From Cryptomeria japonica (Eukaryota; Streptophyta; Pinopsida; Cupressales; Cupressaceae), in assembly GCF_030272615.1 (NCBI RefSeq), contig NC_081406.1, forward strand, positions 239,000,422 to 239,064,421: 64,000 bases of DNA, given 5' to 3'. Below, piece by piece: positions 1 through 12,222 of this stretch. The position numbers and the translations under genes were made by a program. The stretch's first letter is position 1; every line of letters begins with the position of its first letter. The notes beneath the pieces were generated by a model. The model did no database searches. It saw nothing but the letters and a program-made list of their open reading frames with translations, and was not told where the DNA came from.

Positions 1-23
1 TAGTTAAGAATGGATGTAGCAAT

Positions 24-764
24 CTATTTTCTAGTGGCTTGGGTGACAGGAATGACTTCAATCCATTTTGTAAAATATTCCGTGGCAGTGATAATGAATT
101 TGTGGCCATTGGAAGAAGGAGGGTGAATCTTGCCTATGAGATCGAGTCCCCATTGATAAAAGGGCCAAGGAGTCGCAATTGGTTGACATTCTTGAGCTAA
201 TGTATGAATAAGGTCTCCATGAATTTGACATTCCTTATATTTCTTAACAAATTGATATGAATCTTTTTCCATATTGGGCCAGTAATATCCAATCCTGATG
301 AGTTTCTTGGCCAAGGTGGGACCATTAGAATGTGGATCGCATATACCTTCGTGGACTTCTCGTAACTCAATCTGAGCTTTATCCCCTTCGAGACATCTAA
401 TAAGAGTGTCATCTAGACCTTGATAGTAAAGGGTATCGGCTAAAATGACATATCGGGAAGATTGGTGAATGAAAGTACGACACTAGTTGTTGGATAGGTC
501 GGGAGGAAGGATATTGTTATGAAGGTATATAAAAATGGGACCATACAAAGGGGAATTAGGACCAACGACACATATCATCTTGGCAGGAGTGATCTCATAT
601 GAGGGGACCAAAAGGTTGTCCACCAAGAATTCATAGCAAGTTTCATTTTGCGGTAGATCAATCAACGAGGCAATAGTAGCCATGACATCTGCAACTCGAT
701 TGTGTTCTATTGGTATCTTCTTAGAGGTTATCTTTACGAAATATTGCTTGAAGTCATCTACCAT
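24..764 (-). pseudogene. Ty3 pol: RNase H tail, integrase zinc-binding domain and start of integrase core
   Basis: The stretch 483-764 encodes the end of an RNase H-like domain. From about 410 down to 24 comes an H2C2-like integrase zinc-binding region (residues such as IGYYWPNMEKD, followed by CQIHGDLIH) and then the beginning of the integrase core (WGLDLIGKIHPPSS, then ITATEYFTKWIEVIP), where the first catalytic aspartate sits in DLIG. An in-frame stop at about 22-24 breaks the core before the second aspartate and the glutamate. The domain joins RNase H to host-DNA integration in Ty3 elements. Element D encodes a close relative at 63,180-63,600. Confidence 0.8.
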
Positions 765-2331
765 TTTCTTGTAGGGTAGTAATTTTTCATCTTTTGTTTG
801 GTAGTCATCAGTTGCTTGACAAATTACAAGTTGAGAGTCCCGAAAAACATGAAGTTCGTGGATCGTCCACTGAACTACAATTCATAATTTAGTTGTTAAT
901 GCCTCATATTTTGCTATATTATTAGTACAAGGAAATGACAATCAATATGATTTAGGAATAGAATCTCCTTAAGGTGTAATAAAGAGGATGCCAACTCGTG
1001 TACCATGCTGCATGTATGAGCCATCAAAGTATAGTTGCCAAGGCTTCATGTGTGACACCATCAGAATGGATTCATTTGGAAAATCTGAAGTTAGAGGAGC
1101 ATCATCAATCATGGGTGCATCTGCCAACTATTCTGGGATAGTTTGTCTTTTGATTGATTTTTTGTCCACATATTCTATGTTGAATTCCCTCAAGATCATA
1201 ACCCATTTAGCTAGTCTTCCAGTGAGCATTGACTTATTGAGAAGATACTTCAATTGATCTATCCTTGCAATAAGCTTAGTTTGATGAATTAGCATGTAAT
1301 GTCATAATTTTTGCAAGGCAAAAACCACAACAAGACACACACGCTCAATTGGTGTGTAGTTAAGCTCATAACCAACCAAAGTGCGGCTGATGTAGTATAC
1401 TGCCTTTTCTTTGCCTTCCTTGTCTTGTTGTGCCAAGAGTTCCCCCAGTGCTATCTCTGTAGCTGATATGTAGAGTAACAGGGGTTGTTCTAGAATTGGT
1501 GGCATCAAGACTAGTGGATTCATAAGATAATCTTTGAGTATCTAAAAATCTTGTTGATAGTTATCATCCCATTTTAATTTGATTTTTTTGTGTAGAAAGT
1601 GCTTAAAAGGATGACATTTATTCGCACATTATGCTATGAGTCTTTGTATGGATTGGAGTCTTCCTTGTAAAGATTGAAGTTGACTGATATTCCTTAGCGG
1701 TGACATTTCTAATATAGCTCTGACTTTTACTGGATTGACTTCAATTCCTTTTTTTGAAATGATGTATCCAAGGAGCTTCCTAGAGGTTACTCCAAAGACA
1801 GACTTCTTGGGATTTAATCTTGTATTTTTTTAACCGATCAAAAACCACTGAAATGATGTTTAAATGTGTGTCTCTATCTAATTATTTTCCCAAGAGGTCA
1901 TCAACATAATCTTCTACAGTTACATGCATAAGATCATGAAAATTAGTAGTCATAGCTCTTTGGTATGTAGCACCTCCATTCTTTAGTCCGAAGGGCATGG
2001 CATTCCAACAAAAAGTTCCCCAGGGACAAGTAAAAACCATTTTGTGCTAGTCTTCAAGTGCAATTTTTATTTGGTTATAGCCAAAAAGTCCATCCATCAA
2101 AGATAACATCGCATGACTTGCTGTGAGATCCACTATCAGGTCTATGTTTGGCAACAAAAAGTCATCTTTAGGACAAGCTTTGTTGATGTCTTTGAAATCT
2201 GTACATATTCTGATGCTATGATCTGGCTTATTGACTGGTACTAAGTTGGAGATCCATTCAGGATAATCAATTGGTCTTATGAATCCGACATCCAACATTT
2301 TTTTAAGTTCCACCTTTACTAATAATGCCAC
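765..2331 (-). pseudogene. Ty3 pol: reverse transcriptase and RNase H
   Basis: The N-terminal RT part is at 2047-2331, with GFIRPIDYPEWISNLVPV and the motif RICTDFKDINKACPKDDFLLPNID, typical of Ty3 RT fingers/palm. The catalytic box reads D-Y-V-D-D on the minus strand at 1897-1911. RNase H follows at 1302-1523 (ISATEIALGELLAQQ, then KAVYYISRTL and Y(T)PIERVCLVVVFALQKL). Several stops and frame changes separate these pieces, so no full-length enzyme can be made. The role is copying the element RNA into DNA. It lies directly upstream of the integrase fragment in the transcription direction. Confidence 0.85.
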
Positions 2332-3622
2332 TTATGGATGCATTTTCATTAATTTTTGTTTCACTGGCTTTGCTCCTGGTTTAACTGTCAAATGATGCAT
2401 TACTAGATCAGGATCTAGTACAGGCATATCGGCATATGAACATGCAAAATTGATTTGTCACTCTATGAAGAAACTTATGAACTTCAGTCTTTCTCTTTTT
2501 GTCAGAGATTGCACCAAGAATATGTTATGTGGAATCTCTTCTGTACAAATGTTCATTTTGATACTCTCCTGTACCAACATGGATGATTTTTCTTCATATG
2601 ATACCAGGAGAATATTGAGCCTTCCATCTTCAGGTGCCTCAGAGAGGTTTTCACCCTCAAATACGTCCTTTCTTTTTACTTTTTTAGAGTCAGATAGTTT
2701 CACAATGTGGTTTTTACCATAAAACCCATGATTTGTTTTAATTTTTACATTTTTGCAACTAGAAGACCCAACACCCTCACCGAAGTATGCCACACTGTTG
2801 AGTTCTATAGTGTATCTCTCCTTATGGTCCCTAAGTAGAAGATCATCTCATATGCCCAAATAGTCTATGAAAGCATCATCATTTTGAAACGTGTCGAGTT
2901 GTAAAGGTCCTTCATGGTCCCAATCAATAAGTTGCTGGTGAACGAGGGGAAGGTCATCAATATTTTCAAAGTCAATGGGAGTAAGGGTGAAGATACAGTT
3001 ATCTTCAGGTATATCAAGGTAATTGTCGAGGTCATCGCTAACACCCTCCTCATTTGTCTCGAATGAGAGTGAGTCCAAATTATCATTATTAAAAGCGCAT
3101 TCAACAATGGGAGTCCCCACTCTTTGTGATTTCGACCTAGAAGCTAAAAACAAAGACTTTGGGATCCTCAGGGGTTTTTTCTTGACTAACTCTAAATTTT
3201 CTATAAAATTCCTCTTCTTCTATGGGTTCACCTAGTTCTCTAAATGTTTTGGTGACCTCATAATCCTTGGATGATTTATCTGAACCCCATTCCCATCCAT
3301 TGGAGTCGGTGGAATAGCGGCTTTCTTGTTGATCATTGGAACTTTTGATTGGAAATGCTTCTTCATATTTGCAAGTGTTTATCCTGAAAGGTAAGAAACC
3401 AAGCCCTTTTGAGCACTGATTTTTAAATGTCAATTTTGGTTGCAAAGGTTGAGTGATACCTTCTTTTCTTAAGCCAAGAGGACTTTTACCATTGCACCCA
3501 AACTTTTGTAGGATTTTGAATCCTTTGCCATATGTTTTTGCATGGTATCTTGATGTGATCTTGTGTATCTTCTTTAGGGTCTCTATGAAGAATTTTGTAT
3601 AAGTCCTCTTCTTCCATCTCAC
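2332..3622 (-). pseudogene. Ty3 pro-pol linker with a G-patch motif
   Basis: Between protease and RT is a linker. At 3433-3532 it contains a G-patch-like motif: a YGKGFKILQKFGCNG segment, then SPLGLRKEGITQPL, matching the glycine spacing of G-patch domains (aromatic-G-x-x-x-L-x-x-x-G ... LG ... G-I). Downstream, 2848-3153 encodes an acidic stretch and 2458-2793 a further low-similarity piece leading to RT. G-patch domains bind nucleic acid and also occur at the C-terminus of the protease of some retroviruses. Here it follows the protease in the same order. Function in this element is inferred only. Confidence 0.6.
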
Positions 3623-4032
3623 CCCACTTTTGGAATATAGTAGGATCCTATTTTAGGTTAATGATAGATACCTGTTTAGAAGGATGTTGTTGTCTATATT
3701 CTTTCGGTGAATCCATGACTTGCCTCAAGCACATGGTTTGATTTAGAGTGTATTCACCCATGCCTTTATCCTAATATTTCCCTTTAAGCTCATCTTGTTT
3801 TGATGTTGAAGGTTTTAGTGACTTAGGATCAATATATGCAGATGATGGGATTGCCTCTCTATTAATTGGAATTATTGTCTTAGCTTTTGGCCTCAAATTA
3901 TTGCAGTAGATAAATGGATTAGGATCACCATTTACTGTCACTTAAACTCCATTATGAGGAAACTTAATGTATTAATGGTAACCAGATGGGTCTACTCTCA
4001 TCTCATGAATCCATTGACATCCTAGAAATATT

Positions 4033-4262
4033 TTGTATGTGAGATTGAGGTCTAGGAATCAACAAACCACATCCTTCATAATTGGCCCAACTCTGAGACG
4101 TAAGGTGACTATTCCTTTAGATGAACACTCTTCGTCATCATATGCCTTGATGGTAATTTTGTTTGTAGCATTCCCAACTTTATCTGAATATCCCAATTGT
4201 ATTATTATGTTCAAAGTACATATATTGAGATCAGATCCTCCATCTATCAAGACTTGTTTTAT
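4033..4262 (-). pseudogene. Ty3 retropepsin-like aspartic protease fragment
   Basis: On the minus strand the frame encodes an IDGGSDLNICTLN segment, with the catalytic aspartate in a D-G-G context, followed by QLGYSD, IKAYDDEE and VTLRLRVGPIMKDVV. The D-G-G-S form and the later hydrophobic flap are typical of Tat-like plant Ty3 proteases. It would cleave the Gag-Pol polyprotein. It lies between gag (4.7-6.7 kb) and the G-patch linker. Stops on both sides show it is a remnant. Confidence 0.7.
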
Positions 4263-4696
4263 TCAGTGTTTGTGTAGGAAGGCTTCAATGTGTAAAGGTG
4301 CATTATGTGGTTGGCTTATGAAGGCGTCGTCAGATTCAATGAATGTAAGGGAATGTGGAATGGAAAGGTATCCTACCATGGCTTGAAATCAGTCCACATT
4401 CAGATTAGTTGGTACAAAGGTTTCTCTCAAGACTTGGTCAAGTATGGCCTTATGTGAAGGAGAGATATGCAACAATTCTAGGATTCAGATAAGCACATGT
4501 GTCTTCCCTAATTGTTTTACTAGGTCACAATTAGGTTTGGCCGATGAGGAAATGGTGGTTTTAATTGGAGCACCTTGCAAGATGACCTTACCTCGATGAG
4601 TTGTGACATTACATTTGGAGGTAGATTCAGAAGAAGGTCTAATACCTTTTAGGATAATTTTGACTCTTTGGGTAGAACTTTAAGGCATTTTGTCCT

Positions 4697-6724
4697 TTAT
4701 GATAATAGTAGAAACATAGTTGTCCATCGAAATGTGGTTAACGATTGAATCATAATCATAGGACACTTTGGTATAGTTATCTTTCTCATATGTGGCTTTG
4801 GCTTTTCCCTTGCCATGTTTAGGGAATGGTTCCTTAAACATCTCATGTTCTTGATTGGATGTATGTCCCTCGATCTTAATGTCACTTCTATCAATAAGAT
4901 CCTATATAATGTTCTTCAAGCGATGCCAATTTCCTATTTTATGTCCCTTGCTCTTGTGATATTCACAATACTCATCATCATTCCACTAATCTGGTTTGAC
5001 TTTTGGCTCATATAGAGGATTGTTTGGAATTGTTATTATCTTGTTTGCCACTAGCTTCCTAAAAGATAACTCAAGTGGTTCTTCCAATGGGGTATATTTC
5101 CTTCATGGTTTTGGAGTTCCTTGAGTATTTACTTGGTTGTTTATAGAAGGACTTCATCTTGAAAGAATGATTTTTGGTCTCACTATGTTAGCATCAACAA
5201 TGCCATCATTTACTGTGTTCTTGTTCTTGTTCCAAAATCGTGGCTTGTCCTTTCCTTTAAAATCCTCTTTATTTTCTTTGAATATCTTGATGATTCCTTT
5301 CTCAATTAAGACCTTATTTGTTGCTAAGCCTTTCTCAATGGCATCCTTGAAAGTGGAAAAACAAGCTTTCCTCAAGTCATAACCAATTTCTCTATTGACA
5401 TTCTGTGTAAACATCTCTACCATTTTTTTTTTGTGGAATTTTGCAAGAGCATCTACTGGCTAAATTCCTCTATCTTTGTAAGAATGATGAAAATGACTCC
5501 CCATCTTTCTGTTTGGTATTGCGTAAAGTGATAACTGATATATCTGTCTCTATGTTATATGAAACTTTTTCTAGATCACCCCATGACTTAATTCCAGGTG
5601 GAAGTTGGGAGAACCATTCCATAGCTTGTTTACCTAAGCTTTGTGGAAACAATCTCATCAAGTATGTTTCTTCTGCTGCTACCTCAATGCAAGTTGTGAA
5701 AATCTATCTTATATGTGTCTTAGGGTCTCCTTTGCCTCTGTATTTATCATACTTTGGTGTTACGAGGTGTGTAGGAAATGGTGGCATTGGAATGCTTTTA
5801 TCAAATGGATAGGGACATATATCTCATTGTGTAAGCTAGTTTTGGTGTATTGATGTCCTCCATCTTCTTTTGTAAGTCCTTTATCTGTTGTTCCAAATTG
5901 TTTTTGGGTGGAGACCGACTTCTTGGACCATATCCCATGCCCGAGCCACTGGGTGGAGGAGGAGGATACTGCATATATGGATGGTATTGATCATAAACAT
6001 GTTCATATGGAGGAGGTCTATAATGATAATGCATGTAGGGACCACTTGATATAGGGTCATAAGGCATATCATGAGTTTTCTCTTATGTATTGCCCCCAAA
6101 TTTGACATGGGATTTTCTTGTGTCCAAATTTTGAGCATGCCTCTGGATATCCAATTTCTTTTGAGGTTGGTCCTTAACATAGGTATGTGATTGAGTATAT
6201 TTATCCATATAAGATTTCCATAAGGTTTTGTGTAGACGAAATTGTTCATGAGATGTTCTTTCATGAGTATCATAAGCTTGACCATGTGTATTTGGGATCT
6301 CAGGTTTTTGAAACAAGGATGATGATGACTTTGGCACAAAACGTGGTCCTCTATTACCTCCACTATTAGGTCTCCTTTGATCCATGTTGAGTTGACTTCC
6401 TTGAGTAGGTCGATTTTCCACTATTTAGGACATGTCAAAATCATGAGGTATCTTAGCTCCACTTTGTGCCATCACTTGTAGGAAATATTGTCCATCTCTT
6501 CTCATGATATCTTCAACCATTCTATTAAAATGGGGATCTATGATAATTTCCTCCACCTCTGCTGAATGTACTGAAGTGTTGTCAACATTGTCATTTTGTG
6601 TATCATTGTTGTTTGTATCATCCATGTTCTCAACATTCTAAATGTTTCTATATATGTCCATGTCAGGTAATGTGGTATGATCAGAATTGAAAAAGATATC
6701 ATTGTCGTACTCATAGCCACTCAT
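4697..6724 (-). pseudogene. Ty3 gag polyprotein (broken)
   Basis: The probable start is the ATG at 6722-6724, which opens an acidic N-terminus rich in Asn/Asp (6425-6625). Then come basic segments (6083-6421), a proline/tyrosine-rich part with a PPPPPSGSGMGYG run and a short coiled-coil-like EQQIKDLQKKMEDI (5801-6067). A retrotransposon gag core at 5470-5661 has the hallmark FPQSLGKQAMEWFSQLPPGIKSWGDL. A further piece lies at 5154-5423. Stops and frameshifts divide it, so it is non-functional. Gag forms the virus-like particle that packages element RNA. Confidence 0.75.
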
Positions 6725-8699
6725 GTTTGCAGACCCTTGAGCCTGTTTAGCTTCTCTCCTATATTTTTGGGAATGAGTTACGACCATGAACTAGGTCTTG
6801 ACCAAAATGTGTGAGACTAGATGAAGATGGAAAGAGTATGGAAGACCAAGAGTTGGGTGGAATGCAAATGAATTTGAGGTGTAGTTGCAATGTCCCAAGT
6901 GTAATACCAATTATGTATATAGTAGAGTAGGTGTGATTTCCAAAGAGATGATAGATCTCTTGATGAGGTAAGTTGACCTTGACTCTAAGCAAGACCAAAT
7001 AAGACCCAAAGGTGATAAACCTTGATGAGGGACCACTTAGCAGAAAGTTGCTGTATGTATTTTATTGACCAAGCAAGATGGGGACAAGCAAGTGACCTTT
7101 TGACTCAAGTTTAGACAAATGTGAATGTAATGCAAGGTGTAAAGCAATGATGAACTTTGTGAGACCCAAAAGTAGGATGAATTCTAGATGAAAACCCTAA
7201 GAAGTAACCTAGGAAGCTCAAGAATTCTAAAACTGATTGCTCTTGTTTGTTGAACTTAAATTTTCCCAATACTAAACACAAATGTGCCTGTATACTTCAC
7301 AGATGCGGTTACCCAACACAAACTTGACTGAATACTGCACAAACACATTTTTGAGAATCTCATGAATACAGTTTGCTACGAGGACACAAATACTTTTTTG
7401 TCCTACATAGACGCGGTTACAGTACACAAACGTGTTTCTGTTACACAAAGACGTGTTTATAAAACCCGAGTGTAATTTTTTCCAATTTGTGAAGCTGATG
7501 TTGCGACCAAATTTGAAATTTTGACTGTTTTTTCGTGATAAGAGGACACAATATTGATGAGGACTCAATGTTTGCAGGTGTTTTGACTCAAAATGACTCA
7601 AAAGAAAGTATTTTGTTTGATGTAAAAATGTTTTGCATACACTTGAAGACACAAAAGATACAATGTTTCAATGTTTGATCTTGAATGTTTGAATGTTTAA
7701 AAGAAGACAAGCACAATTCCTATGGTTGGCTAGGACAATAGGTGTTGATCCCACATGGGGTTTCCCCCGAGGCTACGCTATTCAAAGCAGATACTTAGGT
7801 GCTTGACCCTACTAGCTCCACCCTCAACACTCACTTCTTCAGGGCAGCCAAGCACAAGTCCCCACAAAAAATCCCCGTGGTGAACTTTGTACCTCTACTA
7901 AGAACTGTATGTGTGTGGGCCACTCCAGAGGTCTGACCTCCTACCCCAACAATTAGAAGGATTTTGGCTTTCTAAAACAAAAATGTTCTAGTAAGGGCAT
8001 CCACTTGTGTGGCCATACATGTGGCACTTTTAGCTCTGTAAATACAGAAAGCTCCCTACCGATAGGGGTTATGCCCTACTATTGATCGAATAAATTTGAT
8101 CAAACGGGTTTATGGGGAGACATAGTGTCAGTATGGACTAATCATCACATGTTACCCATGGCTTTCACCATGGATACAGTTATTTATAGTGGTTTGGAAG
8201 AGGGGGGTTTGCCTTGCTACCACTTGCGTTGTTCCCTCCTCACTAGTAGTCCTAGTGACCACACAGGGAGGCATGCCCTCTAAAGATAAACATAAAAGAG
8301 CTTATTGCTCAAGATACAAATGGCACCGATTCAATTTTAGTGCACCAATTGAAGTGTTTGCTAATATATGAAAACAAAGAACACAATGAAAATCAAAAGG
8401 AAACCCTTGCCAAGATCCTGCAACAAAGATTTGTTAGTAGTTTGGGTTGTTTCAAATGATTACCCCTTCTTGCAAGAAAACAAGTTAGGTTTATTTTAAC
8501 AAAATCCCAAAACACTTTGTAAAGATTAGGGGCCTTCGACACAAGATTCGCTTTCAAAGACAAGATGCACCACTTCGTTAGCTGTATCATAAGATATTAG
8601 CTCAAATAAATTAGTTCTGTAACCCTAAATGACAAACAAAAACCCTAAATTAGAATTGGCAAATTTGAAAATGTGCAAAAACATAAACATGGATTTACC
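6725..8699. other. Leader / 5' LTR region of element C, boundary unresolved
   Basis: There are no credible genes. A possible LTR start is TGTGTGAG at 6808, preceded by ACCAAAA, the same junction style as element Y (ACCAAAA then TGTAAAG). The minus-strand sequence there could be a decayed primer-binding site. From 7272 to 7480 there are repeated short words of the type acacaaacgtg/cacagatgcggtt, which recur at 8715-8990. 7724-8340 holds LTR-like sequence without coding potential. I could not place the right end of C's LTR against the left end of A's LTR. Confidence 0.4.
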
Positions 8700-9920
8700 A
8701 ATTAGAGATGAGGTTCTGGAACATAGACGTGTCTGAACACTTCACAAATGCAATTCTACAAAAAAATCCAAAACAAAACCCTACAAAATACAAACACTAG
8801 TAAAATGATCACAGATGCAATTATATTTCCAAACATGGTTAAATCTCTCACAGACGTGCCTATCATGAAAACCTACAATTTGGCAAATGAAAATGTTGTT
8901 GGGAGCACATACGTGATTCAGGGAAGCACAAATGTGTCAGAAAAACAAAAACACGTTCTAGAAGGTGCACATATGAAAAGTCAAAATATGGTTGGAAAAT
9001 ATCAGATCTGCAACTTCAAAAACACAAAATGTGCAACCAAAATTGTTAAATGCAAAAGGGACAAGAGTCCCACCGGGAATGCCAAAGTATGTATGGTGAA
9101 AAGTGGATAATGAAAACAACAATGCAAATCAACAACAATGGAGATTAAAACCCTAGTGGAGGTGTGATGGTACCATACATATTTTGGCATCCACTTTTCA
9201 CCATAAAGAAGTGGAAATAGGTTGGGATAGGGGTTTGCTTAAGTCAAACCCTTGTTTTAGAATTAACCATGAAATAGAAATGAAAAATAATTGAATTTTG
9301 TTAATGGAAATGTTCTCCTTTTGAGGGAGATGTTGAATGATGATTGAAAACAAAAATGATATACCTCATTGTGAAGTTTTGTTTGTCTCCACATGAAATT
9401 AGGGTTTCATGAAATCTTCAACAACATGGAACACGAATGTAAACTCCAATGCTTGAATCTTGACCTTATTGCTGCTCCAATACTTGAAGAAAGTTGATTG
9501 CTTGCTCACTTGAATTTTGAATGTTTGAGTTTTTGAATTGATTGATGAATATGATTACTAGATAAAATTGTATATCAAAATGAGAGGGGTAGAGCTCCTT
9601 TTATACTTGCTACTCAAAAAACATATTAATTTTCTGACATGGGGCTAGATTTCCTGCTCAATTTTTGAAATAGCCAAGGGGACAAAAGTTAGGTCCTAAT
9701 AGGGAGGACCAAGGCACCACACCCTAGTCCTATTGGGGACTAAGGCACCAAGCCCTGGTCCTACTCAATTTAGGGGCCTCAACAAAGGATTTAATTAATG
9801 CATGAGGTCAATGTGAAGTCAAATTTGCATGACTTCCTAATTAAGCCTAGGAGCAAAAAATCTAAAGTGAGGATCCAAATGCGGTCAAAATTATAAGGGA
9901 GTACAATTTAGGATGCTATA
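8700..9920 (-). repeat. 3' LTR of element A (left boundary approximate)
   Basis: The right end reads ...aggatgctata, matching the Y LTR end ...aggatgctaca, and is followed by a polypurine tract as in Y. Similar landmarks lie at similar spacing to Y: a gggtttgctt...gtcaaaccc block near 9230-9250 and a TATA-like box (TATAAAAG on the minus strand) near 9598-9606. The half nearest the gag is convincing. The half left of 9215 has no visible similarity to Y, so the start at about 8700 is only the position expected if it has the Y length of 1,214 bp. Confidence 0.55.
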
Positions 9921-9937
9921 TTTATCCCCCACTTTAG
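9921..9937 (-). promoter_or_regulatory. Polypurine tract of element A
   Basis: The minus strand reads CTAAAGTGGGGGATAAA directly next to the LTR end. It corresponds to the plus-strand primer site of element Y (CTAAAGTGGGGGCTAAA) and fixes the 3' LTR as the left one. Confidence 0.75.
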
Positions 9938-10647
9938 CGGGAGTATGAGGTTAAGCATACTCTTAGTAAAGTACAAAGGTTCCAATTGAAAGGTTTTCAT
10001 CAAGATGCTAAGGAATGAAGATGCACCAATCCCCTAGTGGACTTTAGGTATCTTATGGCTTCAAGATTGAGATAAAAGAGAAATCATAGGAAAGAGAAAG
10101 AGAACTATGACTGCAAGACTAGTAAGATTCACTTACCATGAGTTATGAAAATAAAAATACCAAAATTACAAAGCAAAATACTAAGTTCACTAAGTAACTT
10201 GAGTATCACTCAGATGTGCAAAGAGAGAAACATTGAACAAAGTGTATGCCCCCATTTTAAAGCGATTACACACAACTTGTTGGGAGAAATTGCTTTAAGG
10301 TAGTATACATTCATCCAAAAGAGAAGCACATTATCTCAATGACATTCCACCAAGAAGGATACAAATCAAAGGATAATGATCACAAAACACAAAATAAGGG
10401 TTCTACTTAGCTCTCGGGTCAGTATGCTCTTATAATAAATAATATATATCATGTATATATTTGTATTGAATTGTTCTCATTCCCCAAAGAATGCAAAACC
10501 ACTATGGAAGAAGGGTACATGTGTCTTTTGAGTCAACATGGGAGAGACCAAAAGAGATCTCAATGTTTTGAATCTTACTCAAGTAGACAACACTAGGGAA
10601 AATAAATAGAAGAACTAAGAAACAAATAGAAGAAGCTTATGAATAAG

Positions 10648-10720
<73 letters not shown>

Positions 10721-10737
10721 CTACAACACCAATGAAG
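9938..10737 (-). other. Non-coding 3' region of element A
   Basis: No gene is seen. The sequence parallels the 3' untranslated part of Y at 12,240-12,960: same order of words such as gcgggagtat, gtaaagtacaa, caccaa-cccc-agtggact and gtgtcttttgagtcaacatg. Long stretches are thus shared between two copies of the family without coding potential. It contains a GA microsatellite at 10,651-10,718. Confidence 0.65.
10651..10718. repeat. (GA)n microsatellite
   Basis: An uninterrupted run of about 34 GA units inside the 3' untranslated region of element A. Serine/leucine-repeat frames across it are artefacts. Confidence 0.95.
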
Positions 10738-11008
10738 CTAATCAAGCAAGTCATTTGACTCCCAATATTTCTCAATGTTGTTTTGGGAAGGTAGATGATA
10801 TGCAAGAGGAACAATTTTGAGTACAATAGATGAAGATATCACAAGTTCCGAACAAGGGCCATGCTCTAATGATGGATCAGTTTGCCTATTACTAGGAGCT
10901 AGGATTAATGCTTGTGAAAAATATTTAGATAAATAATTGTCAACATAAACATATTCATGTTCATCACTTGAATCAGTTACATTATTAGTAGGAACATCAT
11001 TTTCATTC
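10738..11008 (-). pseudogene. Element A gag polyprotein, C-terminal end
   Basis: The minus-strand frame ends with a stop at 10738. It encodes an acidic C-terminus (segments such as EHEYVYVDNYLSKYFSQAL, SLEHGPCSELVIS and PLAYHLPSQN) that aligns with the last ~90 residues of the Y polyprotein (YELVDVDNHLSNEFSKAL; LEHEHSPCLDLVIA; PLACSLPSRN). It is cut at 11008 by the insertion of Y. The next upstream codons are found at 18785, beyond Y. Confidence 0.85.
11004..11008. repeat. TSD of element Y, left copy (cattc)
   Basis: cattc here and at 18785-18789 bracket element Y exactly. The interrupted gag frame of element A is restored if Y and one copy are removed. Confidence 0.95.
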
Positions 11009-12222
11009 TGTAAAGCGGAAAATCGCGATCGAACCCTAGTTGCTCTCCCCTCTTCCAACTCCAAGGAGAGAGAAGGGAGATTCACTAGGGTTGATGGTTT
11101 TCACTTAGGGGAGAGACTTTACATTCAAAAGAGGGGTTGAAACCCACAAGATCCAATCCCACGCAATGCAAGATTGGATGCTAAATGTGTTTCAAGGGTT
11201 AAGAAAGCAAGGCTACCCTCTTTTGTAAAGAATGTTGATAGAAGAATTAAGCTTGGAATGCATAGAAAGTGACAAAGATTCACTTATAAACCGAGATAGG
11301 GATACAGTATGAAGCTGCGGACCTAGAATTAGCAGTAAAATGTCGATACGGCGCTGTCCTGCAAATTTGAGCAAAAGTTGTCGGGACGATGGCGCCCGGC
11401 GCCACGGTCCTCCGAAAAATCCGCGAAACGAAGGGGGATCTGTTCGTCTCTGCACAAGGATTCCAGATCTTCAATTTCAGCCGCGTACCTGCAACCTACA
11501 CATAGAAAAGCGAAGACGATTGGGGGGTTAGGGATTAGGGGTTTGCCTTTAGGTCAAACCCCAGTTTTGGAATTAACTAAGAAATGAGCAAGTGCTGTAA
11601 ATGTAAATGTCTGTAATGTAAAACAAGTACTAATACCTTGTTGTAAGGATGTTTGTATCCTTATGTGCGAAGGTATAGATGTTGTTGTTTGTTGTATTGT
11701 TGTATGTAGCATGTAGTATGTGATCTCCTCTTCAATGGTTGAATCCTTGTCTTGAATGCAACACTTAGCCTTGAATGGAGACTTAGAATGATCAATTGCT
11801 TGAAGGAATGCTTGAATGCTTGAATGCTTGAGTATAGTTTCCATGCTTTTCCATCATCTGTATCTTGTCCAAAATGAGAGAGGAAAATGTAGTTTATATA
11901 CTTGTCATTTAGGGCTGATAGACTGATTTTCCCGACCTTAGGTCGACCAGGAAAGTTAATTTTCCAATTTGCAAACATAAAGACCCGAAGTCCAAAAGAG
12001 ACCGGGCCCAAAATAGGACCCAGGGACCAGGGCGCTGGGCGCTCTGGTCCCACCTCCCGGGACAACAGGGTGCAAAGGAGGTTCCGGCCAGGGTGCAAGA
12101 AAATGCAGTTTTCAGTGTCATAATCAGATTTCGGGGTCTCCATTCAGGTTGCGTGTTGCGTCGCCATCGTGAAGACCAAAATGCAGTCGAAATTGCAAGT
12201 GTCACAATTTTAGGATGCTACA
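11009..12222 (-). repeat. Element Y 3' LTR
   Basis: It starts tgtaaagcgg and ends ggatgctaca, 1,214 bp, matching 17571-18784. A TATA-like TATATAAA lies on the minus strand at 11893-11900, about 325 bp from the U3 end. Two strong imperfect palindromes are at 11383-11410 and 12023-12051. Open frames inside (for example 11661-12143) are present in both LTRs and are not taken as genes. Confidence 0.95.

Larger units (their letters stand above)
1..6724 (-). mobile_element. Element C: decayed Ty3-type (Tat-like) LTR retrotransposon, internal region
   Basis: Reading leftwards on the minus strand the order is gag, retropepsin, G-patch, reverse transcriptase, RNase H, integrase, which is the Ty3 order (integrase last). 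The polyprotein is broken into many short frames by stops and frameshifts, so it is not functional. The integrase runs off the left edge, so the 3' LTR lies outside the window. The DGGS-type protease and the wording of the integrase match the integrase of element D at the right end, so both are probably members of one lineage. Assignment to Tat is from family knowledge, not a search. Confidence 0.8.

Noticed and set aside
7272-7652. 126-codon open frame
   Set aside because: Falls in LTR/leader-like sequence with short degenerate repeats; no recognisable domain or conservation.
10593-10826. Ser/Leu-repeat open frame
   Set aside because: Translation of a (GA)n microsatellite; the same holds for 62,518-62,775.
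11661-12143. 160-codon open frame, repeated at 18223-18705
   Set aside because: It lies wholly within the two LTRs of element Y. Its duplication is due to the LTRs, and it overlaps promoter and structured elements.
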